Below, in pieces: positions 46,072 through 54,360 of a stretch of 64,000 nucleotides of DNA; position 1 is the first letter of the stretch, and the number at the start of each line of letters is the position of its first letter. The notes beneath the pieces were generated by a model that was given only the letters and a program-made list of their open reading frames with translations, was not told where the DNA came from and made no database searches. The position numbers were made by a program, and so were the translations under genes. Source of the stretch: Rhodoferax sp. (GTDB taxonomy: Bacteria > Pseudomonadota > Gammaproteobacteria > Burkholderiales > Burkholderiaceae_C); NCBI RefSeq assembly GCF_030653815.1, contig NZ_JAURYQ010000036.1, positions 186,001 through 250,000 on the forward strand, read 5' to 3'.

Positions 46072-46130
46072 GAATTCCCAAATAAAAATGAACTGCGCCA
46101 CCAGTAAGGGCGCGCAATGAGCCGGCACGG

Positions 46131-47435
46131 CTATCCGGTGTAGCCCGCCAGTCTCGGCAGGAAAAGCACAAGGTCAGGCATCAGCGTGACCACGGCGAGC
46201 GCGCCCAGCATGACAGCGAGAAATGGCAGCACCTCGCGCACCAGTTCCATCAGCGACACGTCCGCAATTTTGGTCATCATGAACAACAGCAGGCCATAGG
46301 GCGGGGTCACGAGCCCGATCATGATGTTGAGAATCGCCACAACGCCGAAGTGCACCGGGTCAATGCCGAGCGCCGTTGCCGTGGGCAACAGCACCGGCAG
46401 GATCACCAGGATAATGGTGGACCCCTCCAGAAAGGCGCCCAAAACCAGCAGGATCAGGTTGACCAGCAGCAAGAAGCCCAGCGGCGACAGGTCGAAAGTC
46501 TTGAGCGCCACGCTGAGTGACGCGGGAATATTCTCGGCTGTGATGACATAGTTGAAGACTAGGGCACCGGCGATCAGCATGCCGATGGAGATGCTGGTGC
46601 GCGCACTGGTGATCAAGGCGTGGTAGATGTCGCCCCAGCCGATGCTGCGGTAAAGCACCACCGAAATCAGCAAGGCATAAGCCGCCGCCAGGCCTGCGGC
46701 TTCGGTCGGAGTGGTCACGCCGCTGTAGAGGCAACCGAGCAGGATGACCGGCAGCATCAGCGCCGGAAAGGCTTCGCGCGTGATGCGCGGCATCTCTCGT
46801 AGCGCAACCTTTTCCTCGACCGGATAGTGCCGGCGTTTGGCTAAAAAATAGATCAAGCCCATCTGCACGGCACCCAGCAGCAGGCCAGGCAGCACACCGG
46901 CAATGAACAGATAACCAATGGAGGCACCGGAAACCAGCGCATACAGCACCATTGGGATCGACGGCGGCAAAATGGGGCCGATCACTGCCGATACCGCGGT
47001 CAGGGCGGCGGCAAAACCCCTGGTGTACTTGCCGTCGCGGGTCATCATGGCCAGCATCATTTTGCCCGAGCCAGCGGCATCGGCCAGGGCGGAACCAGAC
47101 ATGCTGGCGAATACGATGCTCTGCAGCACGTTGACCTGTGCCAAACCGCCGGGAAAGCGCCCGACAATGGCATTGCAAAAGCGCAATAGCCGGTCCAGGA
47201 TGCTGCCGCTGCTCATGATGGTGGCAGCCAGGATGAACAGCGGGATCGCCAGCAGTAAAAAACTGGAGTAGGTGCCGTTGAGTAGTTGCTCGGCCGCCGT
47301 GCCCATGTCCATGCCCTTGAGGTACAGGTACAGCACCGAACCACCGATCATGGCCTGGCCCACCGGCACGCCGAGCAGGCTGAGCGCGATGATGGTCGCC
47401 AGGGCCAACGAGAAGGGACTGGTGAAGCTCATCAT
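46131..47435 (-). CDS. dctM: TRAP transporter large permease DctM
   Basis: The 434-residue protein has about 12 membrane helices and DctM motifs (IPLFILAATIMSSGSILDRLL, SGSALADAAGSGKMM, GPILPPSIPMVLY, GLVTPPYGLLLFMM). It imports an organic acid together with sodium, with DctP and DctQ. It overlaps dctQ by four bases. The operon is divergent from the ThDP-enzyme operon, so its substrate probably feeds that pathway. Confidence 0.94.
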   Translation of the reverse strand: MMSFTSPFSLALATIIALSLLGVPVGQAMIGGSVLYLYLKGMDMGTAAEQLLNGTYSSFLLLAIPLFILAATIMSSGSILDRLLRFCNAIVGRFPGGLAQVNVLQSIVFASMSGSALADAAGSGKMMLAMMTRDGKYTRGFAAALTAVSAVIGPILPPSIPMVLYALVSGASIGYLFIAGVLPGLLLGAVQMGLIYFLAKRRHYPVEEKVALREMPRITREAFPALMLPVILLGCLYSGVTTPTEAAGLAAAYALLISVVLYRSIGWGDIYHALITSARTSISIGMLIAGALVFNYVITAENIPASLSVALKTFDLSPLGFLLLVNLILLVLGAFLEGSTIILVILPVLLPTATALGIDPVHFGVVAILNIMIGLVTPPYGLLLFMMTKIADVSLMELVREVLPFLAVMLGALAVVTLMPDLVLFLPRLAGYTG

Positions 47436-47938
47436 GAGGGATTGGCTTGAGCTGCATCGATGCCAACGGGTTCCTTGCCGCGCAGCAGATAGCCGAGGTT
47501 CCAGAGATTGCGCACGATCACCGCCACCGAGAAGAGGATGTAGATTGAAAACAGCACGTCAAAGCGCGTGTTCAGGTAAGAGCTTTTTTCCACCTTCATG
47601 AAACTCACATAGTCGTAGGCCGCCGGCAGCGACATGCCGAACAGCGCCACGATGCTGGCGGAGCCGGCGATGCCCATGGCGATCCGCCCACGCTTGCCGG
47701 CATGGGCCGACAGGAAGTCGATGCGGATCTCTTCATGGTCCTTGAGCACGAAGGCCGCGCCCCACAGCACCAGCCAGAGCCAGGCGACCACGGACAGTTC
47801 TGCGGTCCAGCCCACGGGCCAGTTGAAGAGGTAGCGCAGTGCGATCTGGATGATGAAGGACACGAAAATGATCGCTAGTAGACCGGCGGCGACCACCTCG
47901 GCAAACCGGTGCAGAAAGGATGTGAGGGTTTTAAGCAT
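47432..47938 (-). CDS. dctQ: TRAP transporter small permease DctQ
   Basis: The 168-residue protein has four membrane helices and the DctQ core (RYLFNWPVGWTAELSVVAWLWLVLWGAAFVLKDHEEIRIDFL). It is the small membrane subunit between dctP and dctM. Confidence 0.93.
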   Translation of the reverse strand: MLKTLTSFLHRFAEVVAAGLLAIIFVSFIIQIALRYLFNWPVGWTAELSVVAWLWLVLWGAAFVLKDHEEIRIDFLSAHAGKRGRIAMGIAGSASIVALFGMSLPAAYDYVSFMKVEKSSYLNTRFDVLFSIYILFSVAVIVRNLWNLGYLLRGKEPVGIDAAQANPS

Positions 47939-47987
47939 CTGGCGTAAGTGGCGCTTCAGCTAATCATGGCCGGGTGCTCGCCTGCCG

Positions 47988-48977
47988 TCATTTCATGGCA
48001 TTGATCTTGTCGAGCATGCCGGCCGGCCATTGTTTGGCCTCGTCCGAGGCCAGGTAGATCTTCTGCGCATGGTCGCGGAACGCGCCAATGTTCGGCGCGT
48101 ACACATCAAGGCCCTGGCGGCGAAAGCCCTCGGCCAGTTCGGCCTCGCGTTTCAGGTGCTCGGCCGTGCTCCAGGCGATGGCCTTGTTGGCTGCTGCCTG
48201 GAAAGCCTGCTGTTTGGCTGGCGACATGCCTTGCCAGACCTTCATGCTGACCACCAGCAGGTCATAGCCCACCAGGTGCGAGGTCAGGACGATCTGCGAC
48301 ATCACCTCGTTGAACTTCATGTTCTGCACGTTGGGCAAGGGGTTGTCCTGGCCGTCGATGGCGCCGGTCTGCAGGCCAGTGTAGGTCTCCGCGTAAGCCA
48401 TGGGGGTTGGGTTGGCTCCGAGCGAGCGCCCCAGCAGTTGCCAGGAATCACCGGGTGGCATGCGCAGCTTGATACCGGCCAAGTCAGCGGGCACGTTGAT
48501 CTTCTTTTTGGTCTTGAGACCGACCTGGCGCGTGCCGAAGAACGTGGGACCCAGGATCTTCACCTTGAGCTGGTCCTCGACCATCTTCTTCATCTGCGCA
48601 CCCAGGTCGCTGTTGAAGAAAGCGGTCAAGTGGTTGGCGTCACGAAACAGGTAGGCCGACGTGAGCAGTGACCAGGCCGGGATCTGCTTGGAGATGTCCT
48701 GCGGTCCAACGTTGCCCATCTCGAGGTTGTCGCGCTGCAGCGCCACCAGCTCAGTACCCTGCTTGAACATGGTCGAGTTGAGGAACATGTCGACCTTGAA
48801 ATCGGCCTCCACTTCCTTGGCGAATAGCTTCATCATGTCGGCACGGATGTCCTTGTCCGAAAACACAGCGGCAAAACGCAGGGTGGGCTGGGCCTGGGCC
48901 CATGCGGGCATCACAGCTGCGGCCGCGAGGGATGCGCCTGTAGCCAAGGCAGAACGGCGATTGACGAGGAATTTCAT
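47988..48977 (-). CDS. dctP: TRAP transporter substrate-binding protein DctP
   Basis: The 329-residue periplasmic protein has a signal peptide with an RR pair (NRRSALATGASLAAAAVMPAWAQA), possibly Tat-exported. The DctP fold keeps the carboxylate-binding Arg in AGIKLRMPPG and the segment YTGLQTGAIDGQDNPLPNVQNMKFNEV. The ligand is therefore an organic acid of unknown type. ATG 48977 follows AGGAGA. Confidence 0.93.
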   Translation of the reverse strand: MKFLVNRRSALATGASLAAAAVMPAWAQAQPTLRFAAVFSDKDIRADMMKLFAKEVEADFKVDMFLNSTMFKQGTELVALQRDNLEMGNVGPQDISKQIPAWSLLTSAYLFRDANHLTAFFNSDLGAQMKKMVEDQLKVKILGPTFFGTRQVGLKTKKKINVPADLAGIKLRMPPGDSWQLLGRSLGANPTPMAYAETYTGLQTGAIDGQDNPLPNVQNMKFNEVMSQIVLTSHLVGYDLLVVSMKVWQGMSPAKQQAFQAAANKAIAWSTAEHLKREAELAEGFRRQGLDVYAPNIGAFRDHAQKIYLASDEAKQWPAGMLDKINAMK

Positions 48978-49152
48978 GGTGGTGGTCTCCTGTTTATACG
49001 TGGTTGAAGGCGCGATTCGCCAGCGAAAACAAGGCGTGCTGGTGAAGCGCATCATAGCTATGAATGGTCGAATCTTGCCTGCCTTTCGTGGCACCCGGCG
49101 GACAGTAGGTCTCAGTGTTAACCCTCAATACGTGCGCTAATCGTCTATTTAA

Positions 49153-49167
49153 GTTCGATGAACGAAC
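49153..49167. promoter_or_regulatory. IclR/PcaR-like operator in the dctP-ThDP enzyme intergenic region
   Basis: GTTCG, five bases (ATGAA), CGAAC is a perfect 5-bp inverted repeat. It resembles the 15-bp PcaR site of Pseudomonas (GTTCG-ATAAT-CGCAC as I recall it). It lies 98 bp before the ThDP gene and 176 bp before dctP, where one regulator could control both. No IclR-family gene is in the window. Confidence 0.55.
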
Positions 49168-49264
49168 GATAATGAACAAAATAGTACAAAATAAATTGGG
49201 AGACTCGATAAAGTTACGCCACTTCCCGAAAAACAACCCAGCCCATTCACATCAGGAGACAAAA

Positions 49265-51055
49265 ATGCAGGATCTGATTTCGCACCAACTCGTCAAGTAC
49301 CTTGAAGACCGCGGCGTTGAATACATCTTTGGCCTGTGCGGCCACACCAACATTGCCGTGCTGACAGCGCTGGAAAAAAGCAGCATCAAATTCATCAACA
49401 CGCGCCACGAGCAGGTCGCCGCCCACGCCGCCGACGGCTATGCCCGCGCCAAGAAAACCACCGCCGTGGTGCTGAGCCACCTCGGCCCCGGCCTGACCAA
49501 CGCGTCCACCGGTGTGGCCAATGCCGCGCTGGATTCGGTGCCCATGGTGGTCATTGCCGGTGACGTGCCCAGCCACTACTACGGCAAACACCCGCACCAG
49601 GAAATCAACCTGCACTCGGATGCGGCCCAGTCGGAAATCTACCGCCCGTTCTGCAAGCGTGTCTGGCGCGTCGAGCGCCCCGACCTGTTCCCCGAAATCA
49701 TCGAAAAAGCCTTCCAGCTGGCCGAGTCGGGTCGCCCCGGTCCGGTGCTGGTGTCGGTGCCGATGGACATTTTCTCCAAGGAAGTAGACGTTGAGCTGTT
49801 TGCCAAACTGAAGCGCCATACCAAGAAACTGCACACGCCGTCGATCGACGACGAAGTCGCCACGCAGATCATCGAAGCCTTGGTCGCCGCCAAGCGTCCC
49901 CAGCTACATGTCGGCGGCGGCGTGGTGCTGGCCAATGCCACGGCCGAGCTGGAAGAGTTTGTCAACCACATGAGCCTGCCGGTGTCGCACAGCCTGATGG
50001 GCAAGGGCGTGTTGCCTGACGACCACCCCTTCATCCTGGGCATGACCGGTTTCTGGGGTACCAAGTTCATCAACGACAAATGCCTGAACGCCGACCTGGT
50101 GCTGGGCCTGGGAACCCGTTTTGCCGAAGCCGATTGCAGCTCCTGGGAAAACGAGTACACATTCGACTTCACCAAGACCCAGCTGATCCACATCGACATC
50201 GACCCAAGCGAAATCGGCCGCAATTACCCGGTGCAAATCGGCGCCGTGGCCGACCTCAAGCAAGCGCTCAAGGTCTTGAACCGGGTTGCCAAAAAGCGCT
50301 ACCCGCAAGGCTTCAAGAACGAGGTGCTCAAGGCCGAGATGGCTGCCAACCGCACCACTTTCAAGGCTGGCCTGGTGGCCGCCCAGCAAAGTAACGCCTT
50401 CCCGATGCGCCCAGAGCGCATCCTGGCCGATGCGCGTGCCGTGCTGCCGCGTGACGTCATCATCACCACCGACGTGGGCTGGAACAAGAATGGCGTCGGT
50501 CAGCAATTTGACATCTTCACCCCCGGCAGCATCCTGACCCCCGGCGGTTTTGCCACCATGGGTTTTGGCGCACCGGCCGCCATCGGCGCCAAGATCGCCT
50601 GCCCCGACCGCGTGGTGGTGTCGCTGGTCGGCGACGGTGGTTTTGGCCAGAACCCGGCGATGCTGGCCACGGCCGTGGAAAGCAATGTGCCTGTCATCTG
50701 GGTCATCATGAACAACTGCGCGTTTGGCACCATTGCCGGCTTGCAGTTGGCGCATTACGGCACCACGGTGGGCACGTTGTTCTTCAAGGACGGCGCACCG
50801 TTCCAGGCCGACTTTGCGGCCATCGCCCGTGCTTACGGTGCCGAGGGCGTTCGCGTCACTTCGGCCGAGGAATTCAAGCCGGCGCTGGAAAAAGCCATGG
50901 CCTCGAATCGTCCCTTCGTGATCGACGTGGCGATGCAAAACGCCCCGGTGGAAACCGCGGGTCACTGGAACATCATGGACATCTACTCGCCCGGCAAAAA
51001 GGTTCACCACGCTGATACCAGCGCCATAGCCGCAGCCGGTGGTACCGCATCATGA
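49265..51055 (+). CDS. ThDP-dependent enzyme of the acetolactate synthase superfamily
   Basis: The 596-residue protein has the three-domain ThDP layout. The activating Glu is in NTRHEQVAAHAADGYARA (Glu49). A middle FAD/NAD-like domain follows. The ThDP-Mg motif is GDGGFGQNPAMLATAVESNVPVIWVIMNN. It could be a decarboxylase, a carboligase or a C-C hydrolase such as IolD. Neighbours (TIM barrel, acylating aldehyde dehydrogenase) suggest cleavage of a keto acid or cyclic diketone to an aldehyde. The upstream frame (to 49115) is rejected because AGGAG precedes ATG 49265. Confidence 0.87.
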   Translation: MQDLISHQLVKYLEDRGVEYIFGLCGHTNIAVLTALEKSSIKFINTRHEQVAAHAADGYARAKKTTAVVLSHLGPGLTNASTGVANAALDSVPMVVIAGDVPSHYYGKHPHQEINLHSDAAQSEIYRPFCKRVWRVERPDLFPEIIEKAFQLAESGRPGPVLVSVPMDIFSKEVDVELFAKLKRHTKKLHTPSIDDEVATQIIEALVAAKRPQLHVGGGVVLANATAELEEFVNHMSLPVSHSLMGKGVLPDDHPFILGMTGFWGTKFINDKCLNADLVLGLGTRFAEADCSSWENEYTFDFTKTQLIHIDIDPSEIGRNYPVQIGAVADLKQALKVLNRVAKKRYPQGFKNEVLKAEMAANRTTFKAGLVAAQQSNAFPMRPERILADARAVLPRDVIITTDVGWNKNGVGQQFDIFTPGSILTPGGFATMGFGAPAAIGAKIACPDRVVVSLVGDGGFGQNPAMLATAVESNVPVIWVIMNNCAFGTIAGLQLAHYGTTVGTLFFKDGAPFQADFAAIARAYGAEGVRVTSAEEFKPALEKAMASNRPFVIDVAMQNAPVETAGHWNIMDIYSPGKKVHHADTSAIAAAGGTAS

Positions 51056-51855
51056 AACACGCATATTCATTGGCCCACCTGACCGCCATGGCGTTGCCAC
51101 CGGTGGACCTGATCGAGGTGGCAGCCAGGACAGGTTACGACTACGTCAGCCTGCGCCTGAGTCGGGTCACCGACGCCGAGCCGCTGTACCCGCTCATCAC
51201 CAGCAAGACGGCCATGGCCGCCACAAAGACCAAATTGGCGGCCACCGGCATCAAGGTCTGGGACGTGGAATTGGCCCGCATGGACCCCACGCACGACGCA
51301 CACAGCTACCTGCCCATGCTTGAAGCTGCGGCTGAATTGGGTGCGCACCATGTGATTTGCCAGTTGCCCGACCCCGACCGTGAGCGTGCCCACGCGCGTT
51401 TTGCCACACTGTGCGACCTGGCCAAGCCCCTGGACATCAGCATCAGTCTGGAATTTCCGTGGTGGACCGAGACCGGTAACCTGGAAACCGCCACCACCGT
51501 GCTCAACACGGTCCAGCGCAGCAATGCCAGCATGTTGATCGACATGCTGCATTTCTACCGCTCCAACTCCAGCCTTGAGGCGCTGAAAAACCTGCCGCGC
51601 GAATGGTTCCCCTTCGCCCATGTGTGCGACGGCCCGGCCACCCTTGCCCCCGGCATGGAGAGCATCCTGCACGAGGCCCGCAGCCACCGTTACTTTCCCG
51701 GCGACGGCGACTTCGGCGTAAAAGACATTTTGGCCTGCTTGCCCGACCCCATCACCTACTGCCTGGAAATTCCGGGCGAGGCGCTGGCTGCCGAAATCGG
51801 CTTTGAAGAGTACGCCCGCCGCGCCCTGCAAACTGCCCAAAAACACCTCGATTGA
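51052..51855 (+). CDS. Xylose-isomerase-like TIM-barrel protein (AP endonuclease family 2)
   Basis: The 267-residue protein has the fold of sugar-phosphate isomerases/epimerases and IolE/IolI-type enzymes. Probable metal ligands are Glu in ISLEFPWW, Asp and His in LIDMLHFYRS, His in FAHVCDGP, and Glu in YCLEIPGEAL. It likely isomerises or dehydrates a hydroxy-keto compound. It overlaps the ThDP gene by four bases (ATGA), so the two steps belong to one pathway. Confidence 0.83.
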   Translation: MKHAYSLAHLTAMALPPVDLIEVAARTGYDYVSLRLSRVTDAEPLYPLITSKTAMAATKTKLAATGIKVWDVELARMDPTHDAHSYLPMLEAAAELGAHHVICQLPDPDRERAHARFATLCDLAKPLDISISLEFPWWTETGNLETATTVLNTVQRSNASMLIDMLHFYRSNSSLEALKNLPREWFPFAHVCDGPATLAPGMESILHEARSHRYFPGDGDFGVKDILACLPDPITYCLEIPGEALAAEIGFEEYARRALQTAQKHLD

Positions 51856-51880
51856 TCCACGTACCCACCGGAGACACACT

Positions 51881-53350
51881 ATGAGCAATACCCCCCCCGA
51901 ACTCACCAAGACCGAGATCAACGCCGAGCAACGCGAAGAGCTCGACAACGCCTTTGCCAGGGCCCGCGCGGCGCTGGCCATCATCGAGACCTACGACCAG
52001 GCCCGTGTGGACCGCCTGTGCCAGGCCGTGGCCTGGGCCGTGTCGAACAAGAAAACCTTCACCCGCCTGGTGGCAGAAGGCATTGCTGAAAGCCGCCTGG
52101 GCGACCCGGACAGCCGCATGGGCAAGCGCATGAAAATTCGCGGCATCCTGCGGGACGCGCTGCGCCAGAAGAGCGTTGGCATCATTGAGGAAATCCCCGA
52201 AAAAGGCATCGTCAAATACGGCAAGCCCGCCGGCATCGTGGCCTGTATCGTGCCCACCACCAACCCCGACCTGACCCCCGCCGGCAACGCCATTTACGCC
52301 ATCAAGGCGCGCGACGCCGTGATCTTTTCGCCGCACCCGCGCGCCAAGAAGACCAGCTTCGAGACCGTGCGCCTGATGCGTGAAGCGCTCAAGCGCGAAG
52401 GTGCGCCCGAAGACCTGCTGCAATGCCTGACCAAGGTCAACATCCCGATGTCGCAAGCGCTGATGGCCGAGGCTGATCTGGTGATCGCCACCGGTGGCCA
52501 GCCGATGGTGCGTGCCGCCTACAGCTCGGGCACGCCCGCCTACGGTGTGGGCGCCGGTAACTCGACCATGGTGATCGACGAGACCGCCGACATCAAGGAA
52601 GCGGCCATGAACACCCGCTTGAGCAAGACCTCCGACTTCGGCTCGGGCTGCTCGGCGGACGGCAACCTGATCATCCAGGAATCGATCTTTGATGCGCTGC
52701 TGGCGCAACTGCAGGTTGAGGGCGGCTACCTGGCCAATGACGAGGAAAAGGCCAAGCTGCGCAAAGCCATGTGGGACGACGAAGGCCACCGCCTGGCCGA
52801 CACTGTGGCGGTGTCGCCGCAGAAACTGGCCGAAGCTGCCGGCTTCAGCATTCCGGCGGATCGCAAGTTCATCATCGTGCGCGGCGACGGCATCGGCAAA
52901 GAGTATCCGTACTCGGGTGAGAAGCTCACCACGCTGCTGGCGGTGTACAAGTACGGCACGTTTGACGAAGCCCTGGACATGATGCGCGCCATTTACAACG
53001 TGGGCGGCAAGGGCCACTCCTGTGGCATCTACTCGTTCAACCCCGAGCACATTCACCAGCTGGCCATGGCCGCGCCAGTGAGTCGCATGATGGTGCGCCA
53101 GCCGCAAAGCAAGGCCAACGCTGGCGCCTTCAACAACGGCATGCCGATGACCAGCAGCCTGGGCTGCGGCACCTGGGGCGGCAACGTGATCAGCGAGAAC
53201 GTCAGCCTCAAGCACTACATGAACACCACCTGGGTGTCGGTGCCAATTCCAGAAGACAAGCCGTCCGACCAGGAACTGTTTGGCGAGTTTTACGACCCCA
53301 GCATGGAAGAGGGTGAGTTCAAGGCCGAGGACATGGCCAGCGCCTGCTGA
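51881..53350 (+). CDS. CoA-acylating aldehyde dehydrogenase (EutE/SauS-like)
   Basis: The 489-residue protein is the acylating branch of the aldehyde dehydrogenase family. It has VACIVPTTNPD and ARKTSFETV-like AKKTSFETVRLM for cofactor binding, and PAYGVGAGNSTMVIDE. The probable nucleophile is the Cys in DFGSGCSADGNLI. The ending has NVGGKGHSCGIYS and LGCGTWGGNVISENVS. It would turn an aldehyde from the ThDP step into an acyl-CoA. Sulfoacetaldehyde dehydrogenase (SauS) is the closest type I recognise, but no sulfonate genes are adjacent. ATG 51881 follows GGAGA. Confidence 0.85.
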   Translation: MSNTPPELTKTEINAEQREELDNAFARARAALAIIETYDQARVDRLCQAVAWAVSNKKTFTRLVAEGIAESRLGDPDSRMGKRMKIRGILRDALRQKSVGIIEEIPEKGIVKYGKPAGIVACIVPTTNPDLTPAGNAIYAIKARDAVIFSPHPRAKKTSFETVRLMREALKREGAPEDLLQCLTKVNIPMSQALMAEADLVIATGGQPMVRAAYSSGTPAYGVGAGNSTMVIDETADIKEAAMNTRLSKTSDFGSGCSADGNLIIQESIFDALLAQLQVEGGYLANDEEKAKLRKAMWDDEGHRLADTVAVSPQKLAEAAGFSIPADRKFIIVRGDGIGKEYPYSGEKLTTLLAVYKYGTFDEALDMMRAIYNVGGKGHSCGIYSFNPEHIHQLAMAAPVSRMMVRQPQSKANAGAFNNGMPMTSSLGCGTWGGNVISENVSLKHYMNTTWVSVPIPEDKPSDQELFGEFYDPSMEEGEFKAEDMASAC

Positions 53351-53358
53351 AACTCGCT

Positions 53359-53429
53359 GTCATTGCGAACGCAGTGAAGCAATCCATGACTCCTGAATTC
53401 ATGGATCGCCACGCTTCGCTCGCGATGAC
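53359..53429. repeat. REP-like palindromic repeat
   Basis: Two 30-base arms (53359-53388, 53400-53429) are imperfect inverted copies beginning GTCATYGCGA and ending in ATCCATG. A fragment of the same motif (CTCGCGATGACA) recurs near 53474. Such elements are typical dispersed intergenic repeats. Confidence 0.65.
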
Positions 53430-53499
53430 GGTTCAAGGTCCGCGTTCTGTCACGGGCCGGATACTACGGCGGGCTCGCGATGACACAATAGCGCTAAGC

Positions 53500-53536
53500 G
53501 CCTGCCTGTGCCCGCGTGGCCCATGCAGGCTTTTTT
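53500..53536 (+). terminator. Rho-independent terminator between the aldehyde dehydrogenase and aroD
   Basis: GCCTGC and GCAGGC form a 6-bp stem around a 19-base loop, followed by six T residues. It ends the ThDP operon. It sits only 11 bases before the aroD start codon, so aroD may be transcribed from within or past it. Confidence 0.6.
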
Positions 53537-53546
53537 ATTGGAGTAA

Positions 53547-54332
53547 ATGATGCTAAGCAACAAACCGATTGAATTGAATGGCCAGCCCATCGCGGGCGGC
53601 AAATTCCCGCTCGTCTGCACCCCGCTGGTGGGCCGCACGTTGACTGCGCTGCTGGCCGAGTTGGCCATGGTGCTGCCCAAGCAGCCCGACGTGCTGGAAT
53701 GGCGCGTTGATTATTTTGACGCCATAGGTGACACCACCGCCGTCATTGCTGCAGCGCGTGCCATCAAGCAGGCTGCCGGCAACATCCCGGTGCTGTTCAC
53801 CCGCCGCTCCACCCTCGAAGGCGGTGAAAAGATCGCGATCAACGAAGACCAGGTGATTGCCATGTACACGGCGGTGTGTGAGAGCAAAAGCATCGACCTG
53901 ATTGACTACGAGATGGCCAACGACGCGGCCAACATCACTCGGGTGCGCACGGCGGCCAAGGCCAATAACATCAAGTTGGTGCTGTCGTTCCATAATTTCT
54001 CTTACACGCCAGCGCTGGAAACGCTGGCCGCGAAATTCCTGACGGCCGACCAGTTGGGCGCCGACGTGGCCAAGGTGGCCGTGATGCCGCGCGACCTCGA
54101 CGACGTGCTGACGCTCTTGACCGCCACCCGCGAAGCCAGCAAAAAGCTGCGCATTCCGCTGATTTCCATGTCGATGGGGCCTTATGGCGCCATGACGCGC
54201 CTGTTCGGCTGGACTTTTGGCTCAGCCTTGACTTTTGCGGTGGGTGCCAGCAGTTCGGCGCCCGGGCAGGTGCCGATCGAAGACCTCAACACGGCGCTGG
54301 CGATTTTGCAGAAGTCGATGGGCGGCAAATAG
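53547..54332 (+). CDS. aroD: Type I 3-dehydroquinate dehydratase
   Basis: The 261-residue class I enzyme has EWRVDYFD near the start, the general-base His in LVLSFHNFSYTP (about 150), and the Schiff-base Lys in GADVAKVAVMP (about 178). It ends with SMSMGPYGAMTRLFGWTFGSALTFAVG. It interconverts dehydroquinate and 3-dehydroshikimate. Burkholderiales usually rely on type II AroQ for aromatic synthesis. With the catabolic neighbours this points to a dissimilatory role. Confidence 0.94.
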   Translation: MMLSNKPIELNGQPIAGGKFPLVCTPLVGRTLTALLAELAMVLPKQPDVLEWRVDYFDAIGDTTAVIAAARAIKQAAGNIPVLFTRRSTLEGGEKIAINEDQVIAMYTAVCESKSIDLIDYEMANDAANITRVRTAAKANNIKLVLSFHNFSYTPALETLAAKFLTADQLGADVAKVAVMPRDLDDVLTLLTATREASKKLRIPLISMSMGPYGAMTRLFGWTFGSALTFAVGASSSAPGQVPIEDLNTALAILQKSMGGK

Positions 54333-54360
54333 AAATCAGGGGTGCGGCGGCAGGCGTTCT

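Noticed and set aside
49265..53350. Naming the three enzymes iolD, iolE/iolI and iolA
   Set aside because: Only the fold types match. The sequences lack clear orthologue signatures and iolB, iolC and iolJ are absent.
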